Positions 43,198-51,895 of a DNA stretch of 64,000 nt are shown here, one piece after another. Origin of the DNA: Luteipulveratus flavus (GTDB lineage: Bacteria; Actinomycetota; Actinomycetes; Actinomycetales; Dermatophilaceae); the NCBI RefSeq assembly GCF_029439465.1, contig NZ_JAROAV010000021.1, positions 1-64,000 of the forward strand. Direction: 5' to 3'. Positions within the stretch are counted from its first letter, which is position 1; each line of letters starts with the position of its first letter. The notes under the pieces were generated by a model, which was not told the DNA's origin, did not search any database, and saw only the letters and a list, made by a program, of their open reading frames with translations. The position numbers were made by a program, and so were the translations under genes.

Positions 43198-44565
43198 ATG
43201 TCAAGCCAGAGTCCGACAGCGAACGAAGAGGTGCCGAAGAGCATCCTGCACCGCGCGATCGGCGCCTCGGCGATCGGGAACGCGGTCGAGTGGTTCGACT
43301 ACGGCGTGTACGCGTACATGACCACCCACATCGCCAAGTCGCTCTTCCCCGACGGCGACAACGCGGTGTTCTTCACCCTCGTCGGCTTCGCGATCTCGTT
43401 CCTGATCCGCCCGGTCGGCGGTCTGTTCTGGGGTCCGCTCGGCGACAGGATCGGCCGCAAGCGGGTCCTCGCGATGACGATCCTGCTGATGGCCGGGTCC
43501 ACGCTGTGCGTCGGGCTCATCCCGAGCTACTCGACCATCGGCTGGGCCGCGCCGGTGATCCTCTACTGCCTGCGCATCATCCAGGGCTTCTCGGCCGGCG
43601 GTGAGTACGGCGGCGCCGCGACCTTCATGGCGGAGTACGCCCCCGACAAGAAGCGCGGCTTCTACGGCAGCTTCCTCGAGGTCGGCACGCTCACCGGCTT
43701 CACGCTCGGCAACGGCATCGCGCTGATCCTGGTGCACACCCTGAACGACAGCCAGCTGGCGGACTGGGGCTGGCGCATCCCGTTCTTCATCGCGGCGCCC
43801 CTCGGCCTGATCGGTATGTACCTGCGCAGCCGGATGGAGGACACGCCGATCTTCAAGGAGCTGGAGGAGCGTTCCGAGACCGAGGATCAGGTCACCGGGG
43901 TCTTCAAGGACCTGCTGACCAAGTACCTGCGACCGATCCTCACCCTGTTCGGGCTGGTCATCGCGCTGAACGTCGTCAACTACACGCTGCTCAGCTACAC
44001 GCCGACGTATCTGCAGGGCACGATCGACATGTCCGAGGACGACGCGCTGCTGGTGCCGTTCTTCGGTCAGATCGCGATGCTGGTCACGCTGCCGTTCTTC
44101 GGCGCGCTGTCCGACCGGATCGGCCGGCGACCGATGTGGCTCTTCTCCTGCCTCGCGCTGATCATCGCGATCATCCCGATGTACAACCTGATGGGGACCA
44201 ACCTCACCGGGGCCATCATCGCCTTCGCCGTCATCGGGCTGCTCTACTGCCCGCAGCTGGCGACCATCTCCGCGACCTTCCCGGCGATGTTCCCGACCAT
44301 CGTGCGGTTCGCCGGAGTGGCCATCGGCTACAACGTCGCCACGTCGGTGTTCGGCGGGTCCGCCCCGTCCATCAACGAGTGGCTGATCGACAAGACCGGC
44401 GACAACCTGTGGCCGGCGTACTACATGGTCGGCGCGTGCGTGATCGGGCTCGTCTCCGCCTGGTTCCTCATCGAGACCAAGGGCCAGTCGCTGCGGGGTA
44501 CGGAGATCCCGGGGACGCCCGAGGCGTTCGAGGAGCAGAAGGAGCTCGCGGCGGAGGCTCGCTGA
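43198..44565 (+). CDS. MHS-family MFS transporter (ProP/KgtP-like)
   Basis: A 455-residue transporter of the metabolite:H+ symporter family. The opening GASAIGNAVEWFDYGVYAYM, motif A GDRIGRKRVLAMTILLMAGST, and RIIQGFSAGGEYGGAATFMAEYAP (about 121-144) are the family signature shared by ProP, KgtP and ShiA. Substrates in this family are organic acids, betaines and ectoine-like zwitterions. The ATG at 43198 has GGAGAG six bases upstream; another ATG at 43192 is too close to it. Followed after one base by an aldehyde dehydrogenase, and probably controlled by the GntR site upstream. Confidence 0.92.
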   Translation: MSSQSPTANEEVPKSILHRAIGASAIGNAVEWFDYGVYAYMTTHIAKSLFPDGDNAVFFTLVGFAISFLIRPVGGLFWGPLGDRIGRKRVLAMTILLMAGSTLCVGLIPSYSTIGWAAPVILYCLRIIQGFSAGGEYGGAATFMAEYAPDKKRGFYGSFLEVGTLTGFTLGNGIALILVHTLNDSQLADWGWRIPFFIAAPLGLIGMYLRSRMEDTPIFKELEERSETEDQVTGVFKDLLTKYLRPILTLFGLVIALNVVNYTLLSYTPTYLQGTIDMSEDDALLVPFFGQIAMLVTLPFFGALSDRIGRRPMWLFSCLALIIAIIPMYNLMGTNLTGAIIAFAVIGLLYCPQLATISATFPAMFPTIVRFAGVAIGYNVATSVFGGSAPSINEWLIDKTGDNLWPAYYMVGACVIGLVSAWFLIETKGQSLRGTEIPGTPEAFEEQKELAAEAR

Positions 44566-44566
44566 C

Positions 44567-46054
44567 ATGGCGGTCGACACCACCTCGACGGCCTTGAGCG
44601 ACCACGAGATCCGGGTGGTCGACCGTGTCCGCACCGACCTGCTGATCGGCGGTTCGTGGGGACCGGCCGAGGGGGAGGCCACGTTCGACGTGGTCGACCC
44701 CTCGACCGGCCGGGTGCTCGCCCGGGTGGCGGACGCCTCGCCGCAGGACGGCCGCCGCGCCCTCGACGCCGCGGTCGCCGCGCAGCCGTCGTTCGCCGCC
44801 ACCGCACCACGGGAGCGGTACGACGTCCTGATGCGGGCGTACGCGCTCATGCTGGAGCGGATCGACGACCTCGCCCTGCTGATGACGCTCGAGATGGGCA
44901 AGCCGCTGGCCGAGGCCAGGGGCGAGATCACGTACGCGGCGGAGTTCTTCCGGCACTTCGCGTCCGAGGCGCTGCGGATCGACGGCGGGTACCAGACCGC
45001 GCCGGCCGGCAACGCCCGGTTCCTGGTCGGCAAGCAGCCGGTCGGGCCGTGCCTGCTCATCACGCCGTGGAACTTCCCCATGGCGATGGGGACCCGCAAG
45101 ATCGGTCCCGCCATCGCCGCGGGCTGCACCAGCGTCATCAAGCCGGCCCACCAGACGCCGCTCTCGATGCTCGCGCTGGGCGGGATCCTGCAGGAGGCCG
45201 GCCTGCCCGACGGCGTCGTCAACATCGTGACCTGCCTGCGCGCCGGTGAGGTCATGGAGCCGCTCATCCGGTCCGGGCTCGCGCGCAAGCTCTCGTTCAC
45301 CGGTTCGACCAAGGTCGGCAAGGTGCTGCTGGAGCAGTGCGCCGACAAGGTGCTGCGGACGTCCATGGAGCTCGGCGGCAACGCCCCGTTCATCGTCTTC
45401 GAGGACGCCGACCTGGACGAGGCGGTCGCGGGCGCGATGGCCGCCAAGATGCGCAACATGGGCGAGGCCTGCACGGCGGCGAACCGGATCTTCGTGCACG
45501 AGAACGTGATCGACGCGTTCGGCACTCGCCTGGCGCAGGCGATGGGCGACCTGCGGGTGGGCCGTGGCACCGATGACGGTGTCCAGGTCGGACCCCTCAT
45601 CGACGAGGCCGGCCGGCAGAAGGTCGCCGACCTCGTGGCCGACGCCACCGGACGCGGCGCTCAGGTGCTCACCGGCGGCGAGGCCCCGGACGGGGAGGGC
45701 TGGTTCTACCCGCCGACCGTGCTGACCGGTGTACCGCGCGACGCCCGGATGGCCGAGGAGGAGATCTTCGGTCCCGTCGCGCCGCTGACATCGTTCGCGT
45801 CGGAGGAGGAGGTCGTCGCGGCGGCCAACGACACGCCGTACGGGCTCGTCTCGTACGTCTTCACCAACGATCTGCGGCGAGCACTGCGGGTCGCGGAGGC
45901 GCTGGAGTCGGGGATGGTCGGGCTCAACCAGGGCGTCGTGTCGAACCCCGCCGCGCCGTTCGGCGGCATCAAGGAGTCCGGCCTGGGCCGCGAGGGCGGC
46001 AGCGTCGGGATCGAGGAGTTCCTCGAGATCAAGTACATCGGCATCGCCACCTGA
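44567..46054 (+). CDS. NAD(P)-dependent aldehyde dehydrogenase (succinate-semialdehyde type)
   Basis: 495 residues. Catalytic Glu268 is in MELGGNAPFIVFED and nucleophile Cys302 in MGEACTAANRIFV. LITPWNFPMAMGTRKIGPA and FTGSTKVGK bind the cofactor. The overall pattern is closest to GabD-type succinate-semialdehyde dehydrogenases, and the CTAANR context fits that group. It starts one base after the MHS transporter stop, so import and aldehyde oxidation are linked. It probably oxidises the end product of the catabolic cluster; the actual aldehyde is unproven. Confidence 0.9.
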   Translation: MAVDTTSTALSDHEIRVVDRVRTDLLIGGSWGPAEGEATFDVVDPSTGRVLARVADASPQDGRRALDAAVAAQPSFAATAPRERYDVLMRAYALMLERIDDLALLMTLEMGKPLAEARGEITYAAEFFRHFASEALRIDGGYQTAPAGNARFLVGKQPVGPCLLITPWNFPMAMGTRKIGPAIAAGCTSVIKPAHQTPLSMLALGGILQEAGLPDGVVNIVTCLRAGEVMEPLIRSGLARKLSFTGSTKVGKVLLEQCADKVLRTSMELGGNAPFIVFEDADLDEAVAGAMAAKMRNMGEACTAANRIFVHENVIDAFGTRLAQAMGDLRVGRGTDDGVQVGPLIDEAGRQKVADLVADATGRGAQVLTGGEAPDGEGWFYPPTVLTGVPRDARMAEEEIFGPVAPLTSFASEEEVVAAANDTPYGLVSYVFTNDLRRALRVAEALESGMVGLNQGVVSNPAAPFGGIKESGLGREGGSVGIEEFLEIKYIGIAT

Positions 46055-46143
46055 CCGCTGCCCCCGTGCCCCCTCTGGCAAAAGGTGGTGGTCGGCACAG
46101 CCATGCGTGTGCACGCGATCAGCTTCTGCCGGAGGGGCGTCGC

Positions 46144-47082
46144 TCAGGGGGAGCGGCGGGCAACGCCGGCGAACATGCGGTCGGCCAGCTCGCGGGTGAA
46201 GGTCGCGAGGTTCGGCAGGCTCGGTGGGTACGGCTGGCGGCTCTTCCAGGCGAACGCGCCGGCCGCTGTCAGCAGCGTGTCGTCCAGCAGGCGCTCGACC
46301 TCGGCGGTGAGCCCGGGCAGCGCGCCGATGCGTTCGTCGTAGGCGGGCAGGTCGACCCACTCCAGGCACAGCGCGAACGCGTCCGCCCACCACGGCCCGA
46401 CGACGGCCATGCCCCAGTCCACGACGACCGCCTCGCCTGTGGGTCGGATGAGGAGGTTGTCGTCGCGAATGTCCCAGTGGCACAACGCTTCCGAGACGAG
46501 CCGGTCCGGCAGTCCGCGCGCGATCCGCGCGGCGGCGGGGACGTCCACCCACTCGGGGAGGCAGTCGCCCGGGTCGGCGGCGAGCAGGTCCCAGCGCTGT
46601 GCCCAGAGGGTGGTCACGTCGGCGAGCGAGCGCGCCTGCACCCCGTCCGGCGCCGGGGTCAGCTCGCGGGTCTGCCGCAGCACGAGGTCCCATACCGCGT
46701 CGGCGTCCTGCTGGTCGGTGAGGTCCGGGTGCCGGCCCTCGACGTCCTCGAGCAGGATCGCGACCCAACCGTCCTCGTCATACTCCGCGAGCAGCGCCGG
46801 ACGGTACGGCACGCGCGGCAGCAGCCGCAGGATCCCCAGCTCGTGCCGGAACAGCCTGACCGTGTCGGCGTTGATCTCCTCGCCGACCGCCTTGACGAAC
46901 GCCCGCTGACCGTCGGCGGTCTCGATCCGGGCGGCGCACCCGGGTGACATGCCGCCGATCTGGCCGGACGTCGTGACGACCGATGACCCGAGGGTCCGGT
47001 CGACCCAGTCGCGCACCTGTTTCGGGATCTGGTCGTAGTGCTGGCGGACACCGACGGCGCGCGGCTGGGTCATGCCGGCCAT
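46144..47082 (-). CDS. APH-fold small-molecule kinase
   Basis: 312 residues of the aminoglycoside-phosphotransferase/choline-kinase fold. The Brenner motif CHWDIRDDNLLI (catalytic Asp near 204, Asn209) and DWG (Asp222) are intact, and the ATP lysine is in AFVKAV. The long acidic central region fits metabolite kinases better than antibiotic-resistance enzymes. It lies 33 bp after the GntR gene on the same strand, with a small hairpin between. It may be in the catabolic operon or only beside it. Substrate unknown. Confidence 0.8.
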   Translation of the reverse strand: MAGMTQPRAVGVRQHYDQIPKQVRDWVDRTLGSSVVTTSGQIGGMSPGCAARIETADGQRAFVKAVGEEINADTVRLFRHELGILRLLPRVPYRPALLAEYDEDGWVAILLEDVEGRHPDLTDQQDADAVWDLVLRQTRELTPAPDGVQARSLADVTTLWAQRWDLLAADPGDCLPEWVDVPAAARIARGLPDRLVSEALCHWDIRDDNLLIRPTGEAVVVDWGMAVVGPWWADAFALCLEWVDLPAYDERIGALPGLTAEVERLLDDTLLTAAGAFAWKSRQPYPPSLPNLATFTRELADRMFAGVARRSP

Positions 47083-47091
47083 GGTGGCCGG

Positions 47092-47117
47092 TAACTGGCC
47101 GCCCGGTCGAACCGGTT
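47092..47117 (-). terminator. Imperfect hairpin between GntR and APH genes
   Basis: GTAACTGG (about 47091-47098) pairs with CCGGTTAC (about 47110-47117) with one wobble. It is placed at the GntR stop codon on the minus strand, so it may partly end the operon before the kinase gene. Weak. Confidence 0.35.
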
Positions 47118-47781
47118 ACTCGGCGTGCAGCCGAGCGAGCGCGTCCCGCATGTGAGCCACCAGCAGGGAGTCGGTGAGGCGTGGCTCGCCATCGATGAAC
47201 GACCTTGCTATCGCTCGGTGCTCGTCCACCCGCTCGTCGTGGCTGGCGTACGTGGCCTTGAGGGCGTTGAGGCACATCCGGGTCTCGGTGAGCAGGGTGG
47301 CGTGCATCTGCGCCAGGCGCGGGCTCTCGGACTGCTCGACCAGCAGCTCGTGGAACTGCAGGTCCGATGCGGCGAGCCCGGCCTCGTCGTCGGCCGCCCC
47401 GGCCAGCGCCATCTGCTCGATCACCGTGAGCAGGGCCTCGCCCGCGTCGACCGGCCGGCGCTGATGGACCTGCTCGGCGGCCGCCCGCTCGACCGCCTGA
47501 CGTGCCAGGTACATGTCGCGCACCCGCTCCGGCGTCATCTCGATGACGAACAGCCCGCGGTTGCGGATCGACAGCAGCAGGCCCTCCTGGGTGAGGCGTT
47601 GCAGCCCCTCACGCAGCGGTCCGCGGCTCACGCCCAGCTGGCGGGCGAGCTCGGCCTCACCGAGCTGGGTGCCAGGCGCGAGGTCGCCGGTGGCGATCGC
47701 CTCCCGGACGCGGTCGGCGACCATGCTCGCGGTGGACGGGCGCAGCACGGGTTCGAGCGGGGTGCGCATCGAGAGAGTCAT
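47116..47781 (-). CDS. GntR-family regulator with FCD domain
   Basis: 221 residues. The N-terminal winged helix reads MVADRVREAIATGDLAPGTQ and AELARQLGVSRGPLREGLQRL (residues 20-62). The C-terminal FCD domain (about 80-210) has the metal-binding Asp/His positions in ASDLQFHELL and DEHRAIARSF. The start overlaps the stop of the racemase-like gene (ATGA) behind GGAGG. It is the last, or last but one, gene of the leftward operon. The two TTGT-N2-ACAA palindromes at the cluster's promoters are its probable targets. Confidence 0.92.
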   Translation of the reverse strand: MTLSMRTPLEPVLRPSTASMVADRVREAIATGDLAPGTQLGEAELARQLGVSRGPLREGLQRLTQEGLLLSIRNRGLFVIEMTPERVRDMYLARQAVERAAAEQVHQRRPVDAGEALLTVIEQMALAGAADDEAGLAASDLQFHELLVEQSESPRLAQMHATLLTETRMCLNALKATYASHDERVDEHRAIARSFIDGEPRLTDSLLVAHMRDALARLHAE

Positions 47782-48524
47782 GTCCTGTCCTCCTGGTTCG
47801 CGAAGAGCCGGCCGAGCCCGTCCACCGGTACGACCGCGTCCAGCAGGTCCAGGCCCTTCCACACGGTGACCTGGTTGGCGGTGAGCACGGTCGTGCCGAC
47901 GGCGTCCTCGAGGTCGCCGAGCCACTGCAGAGTGTGCATGGCGGTGTCCGGGACCAGCACGGCGTCCGGCTCTCCCGACAGGTCGGCGCCGCGCACGAGC
48001 CGTACGACGTCGTCCCGGCCGAGGATCCCGACCTCGGCGGCCGTGACGATGTCGTTGCTGTGCAGGGCGGTCACCTCGATGCGGTCGCCGGCGAGGAAGT
48101 CCACGAACGCGCGCGCGACGTCCTCCGGGTACGACGCGACGACGCTGACCCGCCGTGCGTCGAGGAAGCGGCAGGCGTCGACGAACGCGAGCGAGGTGGA
48201 CGAGCACGGCCGGCCGGTGAGCTGCTCCAGGTCGCGGACCTGCCGGTGCGCGCCGTCCCAGCCGAAGACGAACGACCCCGATGTGCACGCCCACATGACC
48301 GCGTCGGGTTCGTGCTCGGCCAGGAGGGTACGAGCGCCCTCGGTGAGCCGGGACCGCGAGCCGAGGTCGAGCAAGGCGTCCACGCGGTGCGCGTCCTCCC
48401 CGACCGAGGTGTGCACCAGCGGCAGCTCCCACGGTGGGTCGACCCGTCCGCGCAGCCGGGTCTCCAGCGCGGGGTAGTCGTCCTCGGCGCTGTGCCCGGG
48501 GTAGAGGAGTCCGATGCGCGGCAT
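47778..48524 (-). CDS. Asp/Glu-racemase / maleate-isomerase-like protein A, one catalytic Cys missing
   Basis: 248 residues of the EutA/maleate isomerase/arylmalonate decarboxylase superfamily. The N-terminal half has the cysteine motif ACTSGSFVFG (Cys80). The position that matches the second catalytic cysteine is Asp193 (VPDTAMHT) where the neighbour B has SCTNLPTY. Members with both cysteines racemise or isomerise; loss of one suggests decarboxylation or a changed reaction. It lies between the aminotransferase (2 bp) and GntR (overlap) in the leftward operon. Confidence 0.8.
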   Translation of the reverse strand: MPRIGLLYPGHSAEDDYPALETRLRGRVDPPWELPLVHTSVGEDAHRVDALLDLGSRSRLTEGARTLLAEHEPDAVMWACTSGSFVFGWDGAHRQVRDLEQLTGRPCSSTSLAFVDACRFLDARRVSVVASYPEDVARAFVDFLAGDRIEVTALHSNDIVTAAEVGILGRDDVVRLVRGADLSGEPDAVLVPDTAMHTLQWLGDLEDAVGTTVLTANQVTVWKGLDLLDAVVPVDGLGRLFANQEDRT

Positions 48525-48526
48525 GC

Positions 48527-49729
48527 TCAGACCACCCTGTCGACCGCGCGGCGCAGCCGGGCGACGCCCTCGTGGATGCGTGCGGGTGAGGTGGCCGCGA
48601 AGCACACGCGCAGCGCGTTCGGGAAGTGCTTGCCGGGCGAGAACGCGTTGCCGGGGATGAACGCGACGCCCTCGGCGAGCGCGACCTCGAACAGCGCCTC
48701 GGTGTCGACGTCGTCCTCGAAGGTGACCCACAGGAAGAAACCGCCCTCGGGGTCGGTCCAGCGGACGCGGTCGCCGAGCTGCTCGGCCAGTGCGGTCTGC
48801 ATCGCGACCTTCCGCTGCCGGTACACCTCGCGCTGGACCGCGACGTGCTTGCGGAGGTACCCGGCGCGCAGGAAGCCGGCGATCAGTCGCTGCATCGGCA
48901 GGTTCGTGCAGGTGTCCATGGCCTGCTTGGCGTTGATCAGCAGCTGCTGCAGCTCCGGTGCGGCGTCGACCCATCCCACCCGCAGCCCCGGCGCGATGAC
49001 CTTGGAGAACGTCCGTACCGACAGCACCAAGGGGTCGCCGTCGGCCAGCTCGTGCAGGGACGGGAGCTGCTCGCCCGCGAAGCGCAGCATCCCGTACGGG
49101 TCGTCGTCGATCACGAGGCTGCCCCACTGGCGGGCCAGCTCGAGCAGACGATGCCGTCGTTCCAGGCTCATCGACGCGCCGGAGGGGTTCTGGAAGGTCG
49201 GGATCGTGTAGATGACCTTGGGTGGCCGAACAGCCGCGACCATCTCCTCCAGGCGGTCGACCTGCACCCCCTCCGCGTCGACCGGCACCTCCAGCAGCTC
49301 GCCCTGGTACGAGCGGGCGGTCGCGGATCCGTTGGTGTACGTGGGTGATTCGACGACGACGAGGTCACCGGGGTCGACGAAGAGCTTGAACGCCAGGTCC
49401 AGCCCCTGCATCCCACCGGAGGTGATGGTGAGGCGCTCCGGTGTGGTGGCGTCGGTCGTACCCTCGAGCTCGGTCAGCAGCGCGTCGCGCAGCGTCGGGT
49501 CGCCCTCGGTGGCCGCGTAGTCGAACGCGTCCGGCGACTCGGCGCCGATCTCATGGACGCCGATCTGTGCAAGCAGATGCGTCGGAATCGCTTCCGGCGC
49601 AGGGCTTCCCATGGCGAAGCGGACGATGTCGTGACGTTGCTTGGCCAGCAGCGACGTGCTCGAGTCGATCACCGACCCGACCAGGTCAGCGGCCCGGCCG
49701 GCGAGCGGCAGCGTTGGTGTGTCGGTCAT
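48527..49729 (-). CDS. PLP-dependent class I/II aminotransferase
   Basis: 400 residues, fold type I. The PLP lysine is Lys243 in TFSKVIAPGLRVGW. TSGGMQGLDLAF, ESPTYTNGS, TIPTFQNPSGASMS and DDDPYGMLRF are the usual 2-aminoadipate/MocR-type aminotransferase segments. The helix-turn-helix of MocR regulators is absent, so it is an enzyme. The start at 49729 follows GGAGGT. It is the third gene of the leftward catabolic operon, 41 bp after the M24 gene. It would convert an amino group to an oxo group or the reverse. Confidence 0.9.
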   Translation of the reverse strand: MTDTPTLPLAGRAADLVGSVIDSSTSLLAKQRHDIVRFAMGSPAPEAIPTHLLAQIGVHEIGAESPDAFDYAATEGDPTLRDALLTELEGTTDATTPERLTITSGGMQGLDLAFKLFVDPGDLVVVESPTYTNGSATARSYQGELLEVPVDAEGVQVDRLEEMVAAVRPPKVIYTIPTFQNPSGASMSLERRHRLLELARQWGSLVIDDDPYGMLRFAGEQLPSLHELADGDPLVLSVRTFSKVIAPGLRVGWVDAAPELQQLLINAKQAMDTCTNLPMQRLIAGFLRAGYLRKHVAVQREVYRQRKVAMQTALAEQLGDRVRWTDPEGGFFLWVTFEDDVDTEALFEVALAEGVAFIPGNAFSPGKHFPNALRVCFAATSPARIHEGVARLRRAVDRVV

Positions 49730-49770
49730 GCGCACCTCCGATGTCGAGCGAATCTCATTTCGTGACAGCG

Positions 49771-51024
49771 TCATTCCTTGACGGTCAGCCCTCCTGGAAC
49801 GTCGGTGAGCCGGTCGGCGCCGGACTCGGTGACGAGGATCGACTCGGACGTCTCGTACCCCCAGCCGTCCATCCACATGCCGAGGATCACGTGGAACGCC
49901 ATCCCCACCTGCAGCACCGTCTTCTCCTCCGACCGCAGGCTCACCGTGCGCTCGCCCCAGTCAGGTGGGTACCCGATGCCGATGGAGTAGCCGATCCGCG
50001 ACTCCTTGTGCAGGCCGTACCGGGCGATGGTGGACGCGAAGGCGTGGTGCACGTCGCTGCCCTGGGCGCCGGGTCGGGCGGCAGCCAGAGCCGCCGCCAT
50101 CCCCTCGCTCACGGCCTCCGCGCACGAGCGCAGGCGCTCCGGCGGACGGCCGAGCACGACCGTACGGGCCAGCGGGGCGTGGTAGCGGTGGTGGACGCCC
50201 GCGAGCTCGACGGTGGTCGCCTCGCCCTGGACCAGCGGCAGGTCCGACCAGGTCAGGTGCGGGGTCCCGGCGGTCTCGCCGGTCGGCAGCATCGGCACGA
50301 TCGCGGGGTAGTCGCCGCCCAGCTGGTGCGCGCCGAGCGCCTGCGCGTGCTGGATCTCGGCCACCACGTCGCACTGGCGCCGCCCGACCTCGATCCCGGC
50401 GACGGCGATCTCCATGACGCGCTGCGCGATCTCGCCGGCGACGCGCAGCTTGGCCTGCTCGCGCTCGGACTTGACCACCCGCACCCAGTTGACCAGCTCG
50501 TGGCTGTCGACGAGGCTCGCCCGGCCCAGGTGGGAGTGCAGCGCGAGGAACCCGCGCGGGCTGAAGAAGTGGGCGTCGGTCTCGGTGGCGACGACGGCGT
50601 CGGCGGAGTCGGTGAGAACGCCGATCTCCAGGGCGCGCCGGGCGATCCAGTCGAACGGGTGGACGTCGTCGCGGTGGACCAGGTCCTCGGGGTAGCCGTG
50701 GACGCGGTCGCGCGGGAGGCAGGCGGTGTAGTGCGCGCCCTGGGCGTCCATCGACCGGGCGAACAGGTGGGGCTCGCCGCTCGCCGGGACCACCAGGCAC
50801 TGCGGCATGTAGAAGGACCACGCGTTGTAGCCGGTCAGGTAGTAGAGGTTGGCGGGGTCGACGACGACGAGAGCCGAGAGGGAACGCTCGGCCATCCGCG
50901 CCTGCACCGCGGCCCGCCGGGCGGTGTACTCCTCGACCGGGAAGGGCCGCGACCGCAGCTCACCCCCGTCGTCCGGCGCGGTGGCGGGCGCGATCCCGCT
51001 CGGCGTCGGGTCGATGCGGCTCAT
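49771..51024 (-). CDS. M24-family hydrolase resembling ectoine hydrolase (EutD/DoeA-like)
   Basis: 417 residues of the creatinase/aminopeptidase P fold: an N-terminal creatinase domain (about 30-175) and a pita-bread domain (about 180-410). The segments YSIGIGYPPDWGE and GMWMDGWGYETSESI are strongly EutD/DoeA-like. The five metal ligands of true M24 peptidases appear replaced (ELAGVHHRYHAPLART in place of the D-x-D metal signature), as in creatinase-type enzymes. It overlaps the racemase-like gene B upstream (ATGA). It probably opens a cyclic or amide-like substrate without a metal. Confidence 0.82.
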   Translation of the reverse strand: MSRIDPTPSGIAPATAPDDGGELRSRPFPVEEYTARRAAVQARMAERSLSALVVVDPANLYYLTGYNAWSFYMPQCLVVPASGEPHLFARSMDAQGAHYTACLPRDRVHGYPEDLVHRDDVHPFDWIARRALEIGVLTDSADAVVATETDAHFFSPRGFLALHSHLGRASLVDSHELVNWVRVVKSEREQAKLRVAGEIAQRVMEIAVAGIEVGRRQCDVVAEIQHAQALGAHQLGGDYPAIVPMLPTGETAGTPHLTWSDLPLVQGEATTVELAGVHHRYHAPLARTVVLGRPPERLRSCAEAVSEGMAAALAAARPGAQGSDVHHAFASTIARYGLHKESRIGYSIGIGYPPDWGERTVSLRSEEKTVLQVGMAFHVILGMWMDGWGYETSESILVTESGADRLTDVPGGLTVKE

Positions 51025-51830
51025 GCGGCCCGCCCGTGCCGGGTGTCGATCAGGCGTTGCCCCGGACCGACGGCGTCCAGCCCGGCCAGCTGCAGGGCCG
51101 CCCACACCGTGACCTGGTTCGCGGTGAGGACGGGGATGCCCAGCTCGCGCTCCAGCGGCGCGATCAGGTCGTACGTCGGCAGGTTCGTGCACGAGAGGAA
51201 GACCGCCTCGCACCCGCTGCCCGCGGCGACCGCCTCACGGGCGAGCTCGACCGTGACCGCGTACGGGACGCGCCAGATGAGACCGGCGAGTCCCAGCCGA
51301 GCGCTGCCCGTGACGGCGACCCCGGCGTCGGCCAGGTAGCCCTCGAGCGCGCAGGTGATGGCCTCGTCGTACGGGGTGGCGACCGCGATCCTGCTGACGC
51401 CGAGGTGCCGCAGGGCGGACACCATCGCGCCGGACGTCGACACGGCGGCCGGGGCTCCGGAGGCGAACATCGCCTCCAGCAGGGCGCGCTCGCCCTCGAC
51501 GCCGTGCACGAAGCTGCCGGACGTGCACGCGTACGCGACGACCTCCGGGCGCGTCGCGAGGAGCCGGCTGGTGCACTCGGCCACGACGTCGACGTCGCCG
51601 ACCTCGGCCGCCTGGTCGACCGAGACCGGGAGCGCGCAGTACGGCGTGCGGGTGACCAGGAGGGTGGCCCGTTCGGGCACCCAGCGCCACAGCTCGCGGT
51701 CCAGCGCGAAGTCGTGCGGCGCGACGACACCGATGCCGACGTCGCCGACGGGCGCGTCGCGGGGGAGGCCGGTGAGGGTCGCGTCGGCTCGCTCGACGAC
51801 CTCCGGATCGAGGCCGGGGTGGCGCTTCAT
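51021..51830 (-). CDS. Asp/Glu-racemase / maleate-isomerase-like protein B, two-cysteine type
   Basis: 269 residues of the same superfamily as protein A, with both cysteines kept: Cys102 (ACTSGSFVHG) and Cys214 (SCTNLPTY). This is the full two-cysteine active site of maleate cis-trans isomerases and Asp/Glu racemases. The ATG at 51830 is preferred; the longer reading starts with a TTG inside the GntR operator. It heads the leftward operon, 65 bp from the divergent dehydrogenase gene. EutA of ectoine clusters is a relative. Confidence 0.83.
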   Translation of the reverse strand: MKRHPGLDPEVVERADATLTGLPRDAPVGDVGIGVVAPHDFALDRELWRWVPERATLLVTRTPYCALPVSVDQAAEVGDVDVVAECTSRLLATRPEVVAYACTSGSFVHGVEGERALLEAMFASGAPAAVSTSGAMVSALRHLGVSRIAVATPYDEAITCALEGYLADAGVAVTGSARLGLAGLIWRVPYAVTVELAREAVAAGSGCEAVFLSCTNLPTYDLIAPLERELGIPVLTANQVTVWAALQLAGLDAVGPGQRLIDTRHGRAA

Positions 51831-51854
51831 CCGGCCATGGTGCACAGCCGGTCG

Positions 51855-51868
51855 GATTGTTGACAATC
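51855..51868. promoter_or_regulatory. GATTGTTGACAATC near-palindrome, likely GntR/FCD operator, overlapping a -35 box
   Basis: GATTGT/ACAATC arms with one central asymmetry. It includes TTGACA (51860-51865), a consensus -35 for the rightward gene, with CTACGT 17 bases on as a possible -10. Transcription would then start at about the GTG at 51896, giving a leaderless message. It differs by one base from the site at 43134. Binding would block both divergent promoters. Confidence 0.68.
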
Positions 51869-51895
51869 GGTCTGGCGGATTTCTACGTTGACGTG

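Noticed and set aside
43201-46768. Long minus-strand frames under the MHS transporter and aldehyde dehydrogenase
   Set aside because: Shadows of the two well-conserved rightward genes; composition is Arg/Gly/Asp-biased and no motif is present.
46144-47082. Aminoglycoside resistance gene
   Set aside because: The APH fold alone does not show this; it has a metabolite-kinase-like central region and sits beside a catabolic operon.
48527-49729. MocR/EnuR-type regulator
   Set aside because: The protein begins directly with the aminotransferase domain; no GntR-type HTH precedes it.
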